DNA of 64,000 nucleotides from an uncultured Selenomonas sp. (GCA_900552565.1 USAK01000001.1:1-64000), one strand, 5' to 3'; numbered from the stretch's first letter, positions 26,747 to 37,367 are shown. Made by a program: numbers and translations. Notes: generated from the sequence alone by a model not told the origin.

Positions 26747-27967
26747 TCATTCATAGCGCAGCGCTTCAATCGGGTCAAGTTTGGCCGCCTTGCGCGCCGG
26801 ATAGATGCCAAAGAACAGGCCGATGCCGACGGAAAAGGCAAACGAGACGATGATTGGCGTCGCGGTGATGACCGTTGTGAAATTGCCGAACTTCGAGATG
26901 AGCTGTGACGCACCGATGCCAACGAGGATGCCGATGAGGCCGCCGATGACACCAATGACCATCGATTCGATGAGGAACTGCGTCATGATGTTCATGAAGG
27001 TCGCGCCCAAGGCCTTGCGGATGCCGATTTCACGCGTTCGTTCGGTGACCGAGACCATCATGATATTCATGATGCCGATGCCGCCGACGAGCAGTGAAAT
27101 GCCGGCGATCGCACCCAGGAGCAGCGTCAGCATCGAGGTCGACTGGCTGACTGTCTCCATGAGACTCGTCAGATTGCGCACGGTGAAATCATCTTCCTTA
27201 TTGCCAGCGGTCAGATGATGGCGCTGGCGCAGAAGCGTCTCAATGTTTTCCTGTACCTGGTCCATCTTCGTCGAATCAGAAACCTGTACATTGATGGACT
27301 GGACATACGTGATGCCGAGCATACGCTCCATGGCTGTCGTCAAGGGCACGTAAATCATATCATCCTGGTCCTGTCCCATCGAGGACTGGCCTTTGCTGGT
27401 CAGCAGGCCGATGACTTTATACGGCTGATTGTTGATACGGATATTCTGTCCGACCGGATTCTTCTCATCAAAGAGATTTTCGGCAACGGTCGTACCGATG
27501 ACAGCCACACGGTTGCGCTTTTCCAAGTCATTTGTGGAAATGAACGAACCATTCGACACCGAAAGCGAACGGATGGACATGAATTCCGGCGTCACGCCTT
27601 CGACTGTTGTATTCCAGTTCTGATTGCCGTAGACAATCTGATACGACGTCTGTACCGTCGGCGAGACGTAGTCGATATCCTTGACTTTCGACTTAATGGC
27701 CTTGGCATCATCGTATTTGAGCGTCTGGCGTGAACCGGCCGCCCCGCGCACGCCGCCTTTGTTCGACGCGCCCGGCGAGATAATCAGCATGTTCGAGCCG
27801 AGGCTCGCGATGGAGCTCGTGACATTCGAGCGCACGCCCATGCCGACCGACACGAGCGCGATGACGGCGCCGACGCCAATGATGATGCCGAGCATCGTCA
27901 AAAGGCTGCGCATCTTGTTGGCATAAAGTGAAGTCAGGGCCATCATAAAGCTCTCACTAAACAACAT
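26747..27967 (-). CDS. MacB-like ABC exporter permease
   Basis: 406-residue membrane protein of the MacB/FtsX-like type: one N-terminal helix (LTMLGIIIGVGAVIALVSVGMG), a periplasmic MacB_PCD domain of about 220 residues, and three C-terminal helices (LLLGAIAGISLLVGGIGIMNIMMVSVTERTREIGIRKALG). Unlike E. coli MacB the ATPase is a separate protein. ATG 27967 overlaps the ATPase gene's end by 11 nt, giving translational coupling. With the adaptor and TolC-like genes upstream it should form a tripartite pump. The cargo may be a peptide, siderophore, lipoprotein or macrolide. Confidence 0.94.
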   Translation of the reverse strand: MLFSESFMMALTSLYANKMRSLLTMLGIIIGVGAVIALVSVGMGVRSNVTSSIASLGSNMLIISPGASNKGGVRGAAGSRQTLKYDDAKAIKSKVKDIDYVSPTVQTSYQIVYGNQNWNTTVEGVTPEFMSIRSLSVSNGSFISTNDLEKRNRVAVIGTTVAENLFDEKNPVGQNIRINNQPYKVIGLLTSKGQSSMGQDQDDMIYVPLTTAMERMLGITYVQSINVQVSDSTKMDQVQENIETLLRQRHHLTAGNKEDDFTVRNLTSLMETVSQSTSMLTLLLGAIAGISLLVGGIGIMNIMMVSVTERTREIGIRKALGATFMNIMTQFLIESMVIGVIGGLIGILVGIGASQLISKFGNFTTVITATPIIVSFAFSVGIGLFFGIYPARKAAKLDPIEALRYE

Positions 27968-28679
27968 CCATGACCACTCCCTTCCCTTCATCGCGCGTAA
28001 TGCGGCCATCGCGCACGAGCAGCTGACGGCTCGCGCACGCGGCAATCTCCGGTTCATGCGTGACAAGGATAATGGTCCTGCCCCTTTCGTGCATGCCCTC
28101 AAAGATTTCCATGATTTCCTTCGTTGACTTTGTATCAAGGTTGCCTGTCGGCTCATCCGCCATGATGATATGCGGATTGTTGACCAGCGCCCTGGCAATG
28201 GCTACGCGCTGGCGCTGGCCGCCCGAAAGTTCATTGGGCAGGTGGTCGCCGCGGTCGCCGAGGCCGACAGCCTCCAAAAAATGCTGTGCGCGTTCCATAC
28301 GTTCGTGCCTGCCGACACCGGCATAGACGAGCGGCAAAGCGACGTTTTCGAGCGCCGAAATGCGCGATAGCAGATTGAAGTTCTGAAAGACAAAGCCAAT
28401 CTTGCGGTTGCGCGTGATGGCCAGCTGGTCATCGCTGAGGCCAGCGACTTCCTCGCCATCGAGTTTATACGAGCCGCAGGTCGGCCGGTCAAGGCAGCCG
28501 AGGATATTCATGAGTGTGGACTTGCCGGAACCGGAAGGCCCCATGAGGGCAGCAAACTCACCCTTATGGATATCGAGGTCGATGCCGGCAAGAGCGGCGA
28601 GCTCTTCGCCGCCAATCTTATAGATTTTCTTGATGCCGCGCAGTTCTATGGTATTGACTTTTTTCTCTGTTTCCGCCAT
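27957..28679 (-). CDS. MacB/LolD-type ABC exporter ATP-binding protein
   Basis: 240-residue ATPase. Walker [11 protein letters not shown]-loop FVFQNFNLLSRISALENV, signature [15 protein letters not shown], Walker [14 protein letters not shown]-loop VTHEPE: the NLLSR and DEPTGNLD variants typify the MacB/LolD/FtsE group of mechanotransmission ABC systems. Start ATG 28679 has AGAGGG about 7 nt upstream; the longer frame reads back into the adaptor gene. Third gene of the tolC-macA-macB-like operon. Confidence 0.96.
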   Translation of the reverse strand: MAETEKKVNTIELRGIKKIYKIGGEELAALAGIDLDIHKGEFAALMGPSGSGKSTLMNILGCLDRPTCGSYKLDGEEVAGLSDDQLAITRNRKIGFVFQNFNLLSRISALENVALPLVYAGVGRHERMERAQHFLEAVGLGDRGDHLPNELSGGQRQRVAIARALVNNPHIIMADEPTGNLDTKSTKEIMEIFEGMHERGRTIILVTHEPEIAACASRQLLVRDGRITRDEGKGVVMDVV

Positions 28680-28698
28680 ATTCATTCCCTCTCTGCGC

Positions 28699-29856
28699 TT
28701 ACATCGGAGGGCCGCCCATGCCGCCGCCATTCTTCTTGCTGCTGAATGAACTGCTTGACTTCTTCGCTGTGTACGTCGAGACGACATCTTCGCCTTCTTC
28801 AAGGCCCGAGAGAATCTCAACGTATTCATCGCTGTAAATGCCCGTCGCCACATAGCGGTTTTCCTGTGAGCCATCGGCATTCTGCACGACAACATAGGAA
28901 CCATTGGCATCCGTCTTGAGCACCGAAATCGGTACAGCGAGGACGTCCGACTTGTCGGCCGTGTTGATTTCAACGCGCGCCGTCATAGCCGGCAGCAGCA
29001 GGCTGTCGGGGTCGTCGACATCGAGCGTTACATAATAGTAGATGACGCTGGCCGAAGAAGAACTCGAAGACGAGCTCGTGGAAGAAGAGCTCGTATCCCA
29101 GCTGTTGCTCGTATCCGTCTGCGAAATCTTTGTGACACGTGCCGTAAAGGTCTTATCCGTATACGTATCAACGGTAAACGTCGCCGTTTGGCCGACCTTG
29201 ACATTGCCGATATCCGTCTCATCGACCTTCGCCTTAATCTGTTTGCTTGAGAGGTTGGCAATGCGCATGATGACGGTTGGATTATCCGACGTAGCTACAG
29301 CCATCGTACCAACCGTTTTGGGCTCGCCAATAATCGTGCCGTCAATGGGGGCCGTGATGCTCGTCTCGGCGGCATCCGACTCGGCCTGTGCAAGTTCCGA
29401 TACAGCCGTATCGTAGTTCATCTGAGCATCTTCGAGCTGTTTCTGTGTATCCGCGCCGATGCTGTAAAGATAGCTGATGCGGTCGTACTCGGCCTTCGTA
29501 TTCGTGACTTTGTACTGTGCCTGGTCTCTCTTGGCCTCGTAATCCTTGGCATCGAGCGTGGCGACCGTCTGCCCGGCCGTTACCTTGTCATTTTCCTTGA
29601 CGAGCACGCTCTTGAGACGCGCCGTGATTTTGGAGCTGACCTCGACCGAATCGACCGGCTGGATGGTACCGGTAGCCGAAACCGTCGATTTCATATCCAT
29701 GCGGACGACTTTGGTCGTCTCGACAGCAGAGGCCTGTTTGGCTGCCTGCTGTCCTGCATAATACTTATAGCCGTAAAAAGCACCACCCGCAATGATGAGC
29801 ACAGCGATAATGGCTGTGACTTTTCCTGGTATTTTCGGCAATTTCGGAATGTTCAC
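28699..29856 (-). CDS. MacA-like periplasmic adaptor (membrane fusion) protein
   Basis: 385 residues linking the inner-membrane exporter to the outer-membrane channel. N-terminal anchor helix (VTAIIAVLIIAGGAFYGYKYY), barrel-sandwich/lipoyl half-motifs (GTIQPVDSVEVSSKITARL; TSITAPIDGTIIG), an alpha-hairpin coiled coil between them, and beta-barrel plus membrane-proximal domains. Oddities: a run of about 20 residues almost all Ser (around 265-283) inside a beta-barrel loop, and a Ser-rich then Gly/Pro/Met tail (GGGMGGPPM). Its ATG overlaps the TolC-like gene's end by 4 nt. Confidence 0.95.
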   Translation of the reverse strand: MNIPKLPKIPGKVTAIIAVLIIAGGAFYGYKYYAGQQAAKQASAVETTKVVRMDMKSTVSATGTIQPVDSVEVSSKITARLKSVLVKENDKVTAGQTVATLDAKDYEAKRDQAQYKVTNTKAEYDRISYLYSIGADTQKQLEDAQMNYDTAVSELAQAESDAAETSITAPIDGTIIGEPKTVGTMAVATSDNPTVIMRIANLSSKQIKAKVDETDIGNVKVGQTATFTVDTYTDKTFTARVTKISQTDTSNSWDTSSSSTSSSSSSSSASVIYYYVTLDVDDPDSLLLPAMTARVEINTADKSDVLAVPISVLKTDANGSYVVVQNADGSQENRYVATGIYSDEYVEILSGLEEGEDVVSTYTAKKSSSSFSSKKNGGGMGGPPM

Positions 29857-31403
29857 TGAGATACCTCCCCTTCGGCCAAATCAGATGCAACCTGGTCAGA
29901 TGATACAGATGATGCATTCGTGGAAACAGGCTGAGTATTTTGAGCAGCTTTAGCGTTCTGGGCTTTCTGCACGGCAGAAGCCAGATTCTTGGTGCTTGTA
30001 TCAGGTTTTGCATTGGCCGGTGTAACCGGTTTCTGGAGCACCGGCTCCGTCTCTGCTGCCACAGCAGCCTGAGCCGTATCCGCCGGCGTCAGCAGCATCT
30101 TGGCAGCTGCTTCTTTTTCATGGTCCGTAAGCTCAATGCCCATGGCATTCTCAACCGTCGCCTTGTAGCGTGCATAATCGTATTCAGCGCTGATGTAGTT
30201 GAGACGTGCCGTGGAAAGTGCTTCCTGCGCATCGATGATGTCGAGCATCAAACCTTCGCCGGCACGGTATTTCTCGCGTGCAATGAAGTAATCTTCCTCC
30301 GCCTGACGCACAGCATCGCCCGTCGAATTCAGGCGTTTCTCCGCCTCACGCATATTGTAGTAAGCCTGACGCACAGAGAGGTCGATATCTTCCTTGTCTT
30401 TTGTCAGATTGAGTTTTGCGATATCGCGGCTGACTTCAGCTTTGCGTACTTTTGCCCGCGTCAGACCATTATCCCAGAAATCCCAAGAAAGCGTTGCTCC
30501 AGCAGAAAAATCTGTATCTGAACCTGATTTGTTAGAAGGTTTGAATGTATTCGTCCAATTCGGGCCCGCACTCACCGTAACACTAGGGCCAAACTCCGCC
30601 TTAGCCGCTTTCAAGGCATCTTCTTCCTGCTGATACTTATACGTATCGACAAGCAGGTCCTTGCGGTTGCGGTAGGCATAGTCGATGCAGTCGTTCATAT
30701 CGATATCAAAATGGTCATACGAAAAATCCGACGTTAAATTCAGCGGTTCATTGCGGTCCATATTGATGTAATTGCGCAGGGCAGCCAAATCTACCTCATA
30801 GCTGTTCTGCGCCTTAATGAGGTTCTGCGCGGCATTGCTGAGCTCGACCGACGAACGGATGACATCGATGCGGGCTTTAGAACCGGCAGAATAGAGCTGC
30901 TGGACATTCGTATAATGGTCCTGATATTTATCAACGGTCTCCTGACGTACATCGACGGTACGGCGTGCCTCCAAAGCATCGTAATACGCCTTGATGACAT
31001 TAAGCTTGAGGTTCTCGCGGCTTCGTTCGGTAGAAAGTTTCGCTGCTTCAAGGCCGAGTTTGCTGCTGTCAATATTGGCTTCCGACTTGCCGCTCGTATA
31101 AACAGGATACGATGCTGTTACACCAAGTGTATTATTGCTCGAATCTGGCTCCGAAGAACTATGCATTGTAGCTCCCAATGATTCAGAACCTTTGATTTGC
31201 AGGCCATTCTCAATCTTCGCTTGGTCAAGTTCCGCCTGAGCAGTATCTTCATTCTTCTGCGTGATTCGCAGGCTCGTATTCTGCTCCAATGCCATATCAA
31301 TGGCATCCTGCAGGGAAAGGTCTGCACAGGACGCAGCCGGCATGCCCATGAGCATCGCCCCCATGAGCAGCACAGCCTCCTTCCCATGACGTCTTCTCTT
31401 CAT
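29853..31403 (-). CDS. TolC-family outer-membrane efflux protein
   Basis: 516-residue outer-membrane channel: signal peptide ending in an ASCA-type site, then two tandem OEP repeats with long coiled-coil helices ([72 protein letters not shown]). Beyond the channel it has a C-terminal extension of about 80 residues rich in Ala/Thr/Val/Ser (from [11 protein letters not shown]), uncommon in TolC and of unknown role. First gene of the exporter operon; its presence shows that the organism has an outer membrane. Confidence 0.95.
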   Translation of the reverse strand: MKRRRHGKEAVLLMGAMLMGMPAASCADLSLQDAIDMALEQNTSLRITQKNEDTAQAELDQAKIENGLQIKGSESLGATMHSSSEPDSSNNTLGVTASYPVYTSGKSEANIDSSKLGLEAAKLSTERSRENLKLNVIKAYYDALEARRTVDVRQETVDKYQDHYTNVQQLYSAGSKARIDVIRSSVELSNAAQNLIKAQNSYEVDLAALRNYINMDRNEPLNLTSDFSYDHFDIDMNDCIDYAYRNRKDLLVDTYKYQQEEDALKAAKAEFGPSVTVSAGPNWTNTFKPSNKSGSDTDFSAGATLSWDFWDNGLTRAKVRKAEVSRDIAKLNLTKDKEDIDLSVRQAYYNMREAEKRLNSTGDAVRQAEEDYFIAREKYRAGEGLMLDIIDAQEALSTARLNYISAEYDYARYKATVENAMGIELTDHEKEAAAKMLLTPADTAQAAVAAETEPVLQKPVTPANAKPDTSTKNLASAVQKAQNAKAAQNTQPVSTNASSVSSDQVASDLAEGEVSQ

Positions 31404-31560
31404 CTGGTATCCTCCCGAAATGATTCTATACTATTCTGTTCTCCATACATTATCCACTATTCTATCATATAATTACATACAGTATAATTTATATGATAAA
31501 ATGATGATGTTGCTATCGTCCTATAGACAAGTTAAATATATATTAAAGAAAGGAGAATTT

Positions 31561-33339
31561 ATGAAAAATCCATACATGGCACAGGCCCGCGCCCTGCTCA
31601 AGCGGTTTTATGGCTACGACGATTTCCGCCCCGCCCAGAAGCCGGTCATCGAGAGCCTGCTCACGGGCCATGACACCGTGGCCATCATGCCGACGGGTGC
31701 GGGAAAGTCCATCTGCTTCCAGATTCCTGCCCTGATATTCCCCGGCATCACGCTCGTCATCTCGCCGCTGATTTCTTTAATGAAAGACCAGGTCGATGCT
31801 CTTGTCGAGCAGGGCATCCCGGCCACGTATATCAACAGCTCCCTGTCCTTTGCCGAAGCTGACGAACGCCTGTCAGCCATTGCCCAGGGCCGGTACAAAC
31901 TCGTTTATGTCGCACCGGAACGCCTCGATACGAATTACTTCCAATACATCATTGAGCAGCAGACCATCTCCATGGTCGCGGTCGATGAGGCCCACTGCCT
32001 TTCCCAATGGGGCCACGATTTCCGTCCGAGCTATCAGCAGATTGCCCCGTTCCTTGAGGCCCTGCCGCGCCGGCCGCTCGTCTCTGCCTTTACCGCCACG
32101 GCCACGCCCGAAGTACGCGAGGATATTGTGCGCCTGCTCGGCCTCAAAAATCCCGCGGTCCATGTCACCGGCTTTGACCGCCCGAACCTCTATTTTGAAG
32201 TGCGCCGCGGCGAGGACAAGAAAAAATTCATCGAACGCTATCTGAAACGCCATCAGGGTGAAGCCGGCATCATCTACGCGGCCACGCGCAAGGAAGTTGA
32301 TGCCCTCTACCACCTGCTGCAGAAAAAACATTTTACTGTGGGACGCTACCATGCAGGGCTCAGCGATGAAGAACGCACACAGGCCCAGGATGATTTCCTT
32401 TATGATAACGTGCAGGTCATCGTCGCGACGAATGCGTTTGGCATGGGCATCGACAAGAGCAATGTCCGCTTTGTCATTCATTACAATATGCCTAAAAACA
32501 TCGAAGCCTACTATCAGGAAGCGGGCCGCGCCGGCCGCGACGGCGAGCCCGGCGAATGCATCCTGCTCTTTTCGCCGCAGGACACGATGACACAGAAATA
32601 CCTCATCGATATCTCGACAGAAGACGCGGAGCGCAAGCGCCACAATCTCGGCCGACTGCAGAAAATGGTCGACTACTGCCATACACCGGAATGTCTGCGC
32701 CATTTCATCATCCAGTACTTCGGCGAAAACGATGCCCCCGTCACCTGCGACAACTGCGGCAACTGCAAAGCAGGCCTTGAGGAACAGGATGTGACGATTG
32801 ACGCTCAGAAGGTATTTTCGTGCGTCTACCGCATGCATGAACGCTTCGGGCTGACGCTCGTCGCGCAGGTTCTCAAAGGGTCCTCAGAAAAACGCGTCAA
32901 AGAGCTTCATTTTGACCAGCTCTCGACCTACGGTCTCATGAAAGAACGCAGCCTCGCTGACATCAAGCTCCTCATTCAGCGCTTTGTTGCGACGGACTAC
33001 CTAGCCCTGACCGAAAGCAAATATCCCGTGCTGACCCTGCAAAGAGCCGCCTATCCTGTGCTGCGCGGCCAGAAAAAAGTCTTTCAGGCCGTGCCGAAGG
33101 AAATCACGAAGCAGGAGGCAGCACCGGAACTCTTCGAATTTCTGCGTGCTCTGCGCAGGGAAATCGCCCTGCGCGACCACATTCCTCCGTACGTTGTCTT
33201 TTCCGATGCCACGCTCAAGGACATGTGCGCCGTAAAGCCAAAGACGCGCGAAGACATGCTGCTCGTCAAAGGCGTCGGCGAACACAAACTCAAAAAATAC
33301 GGCCAGGCCTTTCTCGAATGCATTCAAAAACACGCATAA
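31561..33339 (+). CDS. recQ: ATP-dependent DNA helicase RecQ
   Basis: 3'-5' DNA helicase of recombination and fork repair. 592 residues: helicase motifs [12 protein letters not shown] (I), [18 protein letters not shown] (II and aromatic-rich loop), [11 protein letters not shown] (III), a zinc domain with four Cys ([17 protein letters not shown]), a winged helix, and a C-terminal HRDC domain ending [18 protein letters not shown]. The ATG at 31561 follows AAAGGAGAATTT. The frame remains open to 31420, but that extension lacks a ribosome-binding site. Divergent from the TolC-like gene; a TTGCTA-N17-TAAATA promoter candidate lies upstream. Confidence 0.98.
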   Translation: MKNPYMAQARALLKRFYGYDDFRPAQKPVIESLLTGHDTVAIMPTGAGKSICFQIPALIFPGITLVISPLISLMKDQVDALVEQGIPATYINSSLSFAEADERLSAIAQGRYKLVYVAPERLDTNYFQYIIEQQTISMVAVDEAHCLSQWGHDFRPSYQQIAPFLEALPRRPLVSAFTATATPEVREDIVRLLGLKNPAVHVTGFDRPNLYFEVRRGEDKKKFIERYLKRHQGEAGIIYAATRKEVDALYHLLQKKHFTVGRYHAGLSDEERTQAQDDFLYDNVQVIVATNAFGMGIDKSNVRFVIHYNMPKNIEAYYQEAGRAGRDGEPGECILLFSPQDTMTQKYLIDISTEDAERKRHNLGRLQKMVDYCHTPECLRHFIIQYFGENDAPVTCDNCGNCKAGLEEQDVTIDAQKVFSCVYRMHERFGLTLVAQVLKGSSEKRVKELHFDQLSTYGLMKERSLADIKLLIQRFVATDYLALTESKYPVLTLQRAAYPVLRGQKKVFQAVPKEITKQEAAPELFEFLRALRREIALRDHIPPYVVFSDATLKDMCAVKPKTREDMLLVKGVGEHKLKKYGQAFLECIQKHA

Positions 33340-33384
33340 AAAATGGGACGTTCCTCAAAGATGAAAGGAACGTCCCATTTTTAT
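33339..33384 (+). terminator. Intrinsic terminator between recQ and ctpA (bidirectional)
   Basis: AAAATGGGACGTTCCT and AGGAACGTCCCATTTT form a 16-bp stem between the convergent genes, with T-runs on each strand. Confidence 0.95.
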
Positions 33385-33403
33385 AGCCTATGGCTGCCGC
33401 GAA

Positions 33404-34549
33404 TCACTGCTGCTGCAGTTTCTGCTGCAGTACTTCCTTGGCTTTATCGAGCTGTACATCCGTCGTGGCATTTTCCGGCATCTCGACTTCGACATCCGGC
33501 TCGATGCCCGTGCCGTCGATGCAACGGCCATTCGGCGTGTAATACTTCGCAATGGTCAGTTTGAGACCGTCATTGTGGAGCATCGGCACGACGACCTGCA
33601 CAGAGCCCTTGCCGTACGATTTTGTGCCGACGAGTGTCGCGGCGCCCGTATCCTGCAGGGCACCGGCGAGGATTTCCGAGGCACTCGCGCTGTTGCCGTC
33701 AATCAGCACGACAATCGGGTATTTGCTCTCCTCAAGATTCGACTCGTGGACTTCTTTCGAGCCATCGCGTTCGACCACGGAAACAATCGGACCTTTCGGC
33801 ACGACCATGTTCGCGATATCGACGCAGCTCGTGACAAGTCCGCCCGGGTTCTCGCGCAGGTCGATGATGAGGCCCTTCATCCCCTGCTGTTCGAGGGATT
33901 CATACGCGGCCTTGAATTCTTTGCCCGTGTTCTCCGAGAACGAAGCGATGCGGATATAGCCCATGCCGTCGCCGAGCATGACGCCTTTAGCCGTGTCGAG
34001 CTTAATGGTCGCGCGCGTGATTTTGTAATCCTGCGTCTGACCGTCGCGGCTGATGCTCAGCGTGACCTCCGTGCCGACTTCGCCGCGGATGTGCATGGCG
34101 ACTTCCTCTGGCTGCATTTCCGTTACCGGCGTGCCATCGACCGCCGTGATTTCATCGCCAGCCTGCAGGCCGACCTTCTGGCCCGGCGTATCGTCAAGCA
34201 CGGAGATAATCGTGACTTTATTGTCCTTGAAGCCCATCGTCACACCGATGCCGCCAAATTCGCCCTCGGTATGTTCCTTGAGTTGCTCAAAGGTATCTGC
34301 ATTCATATAAATCGAGTGCGGGTCGCCCAAGGACTGGACCATGCCGGAAATCGCGCCGTCCATGAGTTTCGTCTCGTCAACATCCGTGACATAGCGCGCC
34401 TCGATAAAGCGCTTGACACCGAGGAAACGCACAATATCCTCCACTTCCCCCGCATGGATGCCAAAGGCAAAGCAGAGACCGGCAATCGTCAGCACGGACG
34501 ACGCCAGTGCTGTAACGATGATGCCAATGATGATTTTTTTCTTGCTCAT
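33404..34549 (-). CDS. ctpA: Carboxy-terminal processing protease (S41 family)
   Basis: Periplasmic serine protease that trims proteins from their C termini, often peptidoglycan-hydrolase regulators. 381 residues: N-terminal anchor (IIIGIIVTALASSVLTIAGLCFAFG), PDZ domain (GIGVTMGFKDNKVTIISVLDDTPG...GDEITAVDGTPV), and the S41 core with the nucleophile in DGNSASASEILAGAL and the general-base Lys in SYGKGSVQ. AAGGAT lies 7 nt before the ATG. Last gene of ftsE-ftsX-envC-like-ctpA, the usual order in Firmicutes. Confidence 0.97.
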   Translation of the reverse strand: MSKKKIIIGIIVTALASSVLTIAGLCFAFGIHAGEVEDIVRFLGVKRFIEARYVTDVDETKLMDGAISGMVQSLGDPHSIYMNADTFEQLKEHTEGEFGGIGVTMGFKDNKVTIISVLDDTPGQKVGLQAGDEITAVDGTPVTEMQPEEVAMHIRGEVGTEVTLSISRDGQTQDYKITRATIKLDTAKGVMLGDGMGYIRIASFSENTGKEFKAAYESLEQQGMKGLIIDLRENPGGLVTSCVDIANMVVPKGPIVSVVERDGSKEVHESNLEESKYPIVVLIDGNSASASEILAGALQDTGAATLVGTKSYGKGSVQVVVPMLHNDGLKLTIAKYYTPNGRCIDGTGIEPDVEVEMPENATTDVQLDKAKEVLQQKLQQQ

Positions 34550-34565
34550 AATTTATATCCTTTTC

Positions 34566-35693
34566 TTAGAGATAGGAATACGGGCTGACGGGTTCGCCGT
34601 TCTGACGCACTTCAAAATGGCAGTGCGGGCCCGTGGAATTGCCAGTCGAGCCGCAGTATGAGATGACCTCGCCCTGACTCACACTCTGCCCGGCGCTGAC
34701 GGCTAACGACTGATTGTGCCCGTAAAGGCTCGTGATGCCGCCGCCGTGATTGATGATGACGGTATTGCCGTAGCCGGAAATCCAGCCGGCATATTCGACC
34801 GTGCCGCTCTGGGCGGCATGCACAGGCAGGCCGTAGTCACCGCCGATATCGATGCCGCTGTGAAACTTCTGCGTCCCGGTGATCGGATGAACGCGCCAGC
34901 CAAATTCGCTGGTGACGGGCCCCGAGATGGGCCAGATCATCGCGCCGCTGCCGCTCACGGGCATACTGCCCATGCCGTCGCTGCGGAGCATCTCGCCAAT
35001 TTGGCGCGAAGCGCGCATGAGTTCTTCGTACTGCTGGTCGATGAGATTCTTATCGGTCTTGAGGCGTTCAATCAAGGCTTCGCGGCGTTTGACCTTTTCT
35101 TCCATGTCCGCGCGCGCCATATGGGCTTTTTCCTCCTGCTCGGCCTGTGTCAGACGGTCCTGTTCGAGACCGGCCTGACGCAGTTCGATGCTGTCCCTGA
35201 TTTCCTGCACGCCCTTCACGAGGTCATAATCCTGCCGAATGATGCGTTTCAAAAGGTCCATGCGTGTGAGAAAATCCTGAAAATCCTGCGCCCCGAACAG
35301 GACATCGAGGTACGAGACCTGCCCGTGCATGTAGATATCGCGCACACGCTTGCCAAGCTTGGCCTGCTTGGCCTCATAATCTTTCTGCAGTTCCGCAAGC
35401 TCCGCTTCATTTTCCTTCAGCCGCACGTCCGTCTCGTCGAGCTCTGCCCTGCGCGCCTGATGTTCGGCAATCGCGGCGTCGGCCGCATCATCGAGCTCGC
35501 GCTTTTCCTCCGAGATATTATCGATTTTTACCTGCAGTTCATTGCTCTGCTGCAGTTTTGCCGCGGCCTGACTTTCATAGCTGCTCCTATGGTCATCCGA
35601 GCGCTCTGCTGCCAGACTGTAGGATGTGCCGATGAGGAGCAGGGCTGCCAAGCCGGCGGCTGTCTTTGGCCATTTTCCCTTCATATCATTCAT
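34566..35693 (-). CDS. EnvC-like murein hydrolase activator (coiled coil + M23 domain)
   Basis: 375 residues: signal peptide (TAAGLAALLLIGTSYSLAA), two long coiled-coil stretches (about 35-120 and 155-235), then a LytM/M23 domain (FGWRVHPITGTQKFHSGIDIGGDYGLPVHA; SLYGHNQSL; GNSTGPHCHFEVR). The HxxxD, H and HCH zinc ligands are all present, so it may be an active endopeptidase rather than only an activator. It lies directly downstream of ftsEX, whose periplasmic loop recruits this kind of coiled-coil hydrolase in other bacteria. AGGGGG is 8 nt before ATG 35693. Confidence 0.93.
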   Translation of the reverse strand: MNDMKGKWPKTAAGLAALLLIGTSYSLAAERSDDHRSSYESQAAAKLQQSNELQVKIDNISEEKRELDDAADAAIAEHQARRAELDETDVRLKENEAELAELQKDYEAKQAKLGKRVRDIYMHGQVSYLDVLFGAQDFQDFLTRMDLLKRIIRQDYDLVKGVQEIRDSIELRQAGLEQDRLTQAEQEEKAHMARADMEEKVKRREALIERLKTDKNLIDQQYEELMRASRQIGEMLRSDGMGSMPVSGSGAMIWPISGPVTSEFGWRVHPITGTQKFHSGIDIGGDYGLPVHAAQSGTVEYAGWISGYGNTVIINHGGGITSLYGHNQSLAVSAGQSVSQGEVISYCGSTGNSTGPHCHFEVRQNGEPVSPYSYL

Positions 35694-35709
35694 ATGACAC
35701 GCCCCCTGC

Positions 35710-36597
35710 TCAGACCCTGAGGAACCGCTTGAGGGAAATCAGGGAGCCGATGGCACCGATGACAATGCCCGAGCCTAAGATAGCCAGCGTCACATAATTC
35801 ATGAACGGATACTGCGGCAGCAGTGGGAAAAAGGCCAAGGTGCTGTAAATCTGCGCGGCCATGGCCGCATAAAAGCTGCACAGGGCAACAGCGGCGATGA
35901 TGCCGCCGAAACAGCCGAGCACAATGCCTTCAAGCAGGAACGGCCAGCGAATAAACCAGTCCGTCGCCCCGACGTATTTCATGATGGCGATTTCTTTGCG
36001 CCGCGCAAATACCGTCAGACGTATGGTATTGGCAATGATAAAGAGCGTCGCCGCGCCGAGCAGAAGCATGAGTACGAGCCCAAAGATGCGCATAAGCCGC
36101 GTGATGTCAAAGAGATGCTCGATAACATCCTGCCCGTATTTTGCCTCTTCGACGCCCGACATCGCAGAAATGGCACTGGCTGCCGACTCGACCACTGCCG
36201 GCGTCGTAACCGTGACCTCAAAGGCATCGGGCAGCGGATTGTCGTCTGACAGGGCATCGAGCAGGTATTTCTGGTCGCCGAGACGTTCCTGCAGGCGCGT
36301 TTTGGCCTCATCCCTGTCCACGTATTTGACCGTGTCAATGCCCTGCAGCGAAGTGATATCATATTCTATCTGCCGTTTCTCCCGGTCGGTCAGATGGTCC
36401 TCAAGATAAACACTGATTTGGACCTGCGACTCGAGCATGCCCGCCAGCCGGTTCATGTTGAGCACGAGAATCAAAAAGACCCCGAGCACAAAAAGGGAAA
36501 CCGTTACCGTACCGATGGAAGCAAAGGTCATCCAGTTATTGCGCCGCAGCGAACGGAATACTTCCGCAATGAAGTATTCGCCCGTCCTAAGCTTCAT
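35710..36597 (-). CDS. ftsX: Cell division protein FtsX
   Basis: 295-residue membrane subunit of FtsEX, which couples ATP hydrolysis in the cytoplasm to wall-hydrolase activation outside. It has an N-terminal helix (MTFASIGTVTVSLFVLGVFLILVL), a periplasmic extracellular-loop domain (about 55-165) and three C-terminal helices (LVLMLLLGAATLFIIANTIRLTVFARRKEIAIMKYVGAT). ATG 36597 has GAGGAGG 8 nt upstream and lies inside the ftsE end, an 11-nt overlap. Confidence 0.96.
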   Translation of the reverse strand: MKLRTGEYFIAEVFRSLRRNNWMTFASIGTVTVSLFVLGVFLILVLNMNRLAGMLESQVQISVYLEDHLTDREKRQIEYDITSLQGIDTVKYVDRDEAKTRLQERLGDQKYLLDALSDDNPLPDAFEVTVTTPAVVESAASAISAMSGVEEAKYGQDVIEHLFDITRLMRIFGLVLMLLLGAATLFIIANTIRLTVFARRKEIAIMKYVGATDWFIRWPFLLEGIVLGCFGGIIAAVALCSFYAAMAAQIYSTLAFFPLLPQYPFMNYVTLAILGSGIVIGAIGSLISLKRFLRV

Positions 36598-37273
36598 AGC
36601 CATAGCCTCCTCTCGGCACATCGCGCACGATATGGCCGTGTTCAATGGCCACGACGCGGCGCTGCATCGTATCGACGATGGTCTTGTCATGCGTGGCCAT
36701 CACGATGGTCGTGCCCGCCAGATTGATGCGGTTGAAAATATCCATGATGTCCCAGCTCGTTTCAGGATCAAGATTGCCCGTCGGCTCATCGGCAATGACG
36801 ATGGCCGGGTCGTTGACAATGGCACGGGCAATGGCCACGCGCTGCTGCTCGCCGCCGGAAAGCTGCGACGGGAAACAGCGGTACTTGTCGCGCAGGCCCA
36901 CGACATCGAGCACGGCATTGACATTGCGCTGCATAAGGCGACGCGGCGCCTCGATGACCTGCATCGCAAACGCTACGTTCTCAAAGACCGTCTTATCCGG
37001 CAGCAGGCGGTAGTCCTGAAAAATGACACCGAGCCCGCGGCGCAGATATGGCACTTCGCTGCGCTTCATATGGACGACATCGCGGCCATTGACAAAGAGA
37101 CTGCCGCTTGACGGCAGTTCCTCACGGAACAGCATCTTGATGAATGTGGATTTGCCGGCACCGCTCGCCCCGACGATAAAGACAAAGTCGCCTGCGGCAA
37201 TATCGATATTCACGTGGTCCAAAGCCACGGCGCCATTCTCGTAGACCTTGGAGACATCGCGCATCTGTATCAT
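36587..37273 (-). CDS. ftsE: Cell division ATP-binding protein FtsE
   Basis: 228-residue ATPase partner of FtsX. Begins [22 protein letters not shown]; Walker [11 protein letters not shown]-loop [22 protein letters not shown], signature [15 protein letters not shown], Walker [15 protein letters not shown]-loop MATHDK. The FQDYRLLP sequence is an FtsE hallmark. First gene of the ftsE-ftsX-envC-like-ctpA operon; a terminator at 37333-37361 separates it from csaB. Confidence 0.98.
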   Translation of the reverse strand: MIQMRDVSKVYENGAVALDHVNIDIAAGDFVFIVGASGAGKSTFIKMLFREELPSSGSLFVNGRDVVHMKRSEVPYLRRGLGVIFQDYRLLPDKTVFENVAFAMQVIEAPRRLMQRNVNAVLDVVGLRDKYRCFPSQLSGGEQQRVAIARAIVNDPAIVIADEPTGNLDPETSWDIMDIFNRINLAGTTIVMATHDKTIVDTMQRRVVAIEHGHIVRDVPRGGYGYEA

Positions 37274-37332
37274 GAAAATCTCCTATCCTGTATCATACAC
37301 ATGTTTCCTGAAATAAATCTCGAACGTTTATT

Positions 37333-37361
37333 CAAAAAAGAGGACCCGCGCGGAGTCCTCT
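37333..37361 (-). terminator. Intrinsic terminator after csaB
   Basis: AGAGGACTCC-GCGC-GGGTCCTCT (one mismatch) followed by TTTTT on the minus strand. It ends the secA-prfB-...-csaB gene run before ftsE. Confidence 0.9.
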
Positions 37362-37367
37362 CTTCTT

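Noticed and set aside
26747..28198. MacB-like permease starting at 28198
   Set aside because: The first 77 codons lie antiphase over the ATPase gene and encode no domain. ATG 27967 gives the expected N-terminal helix.
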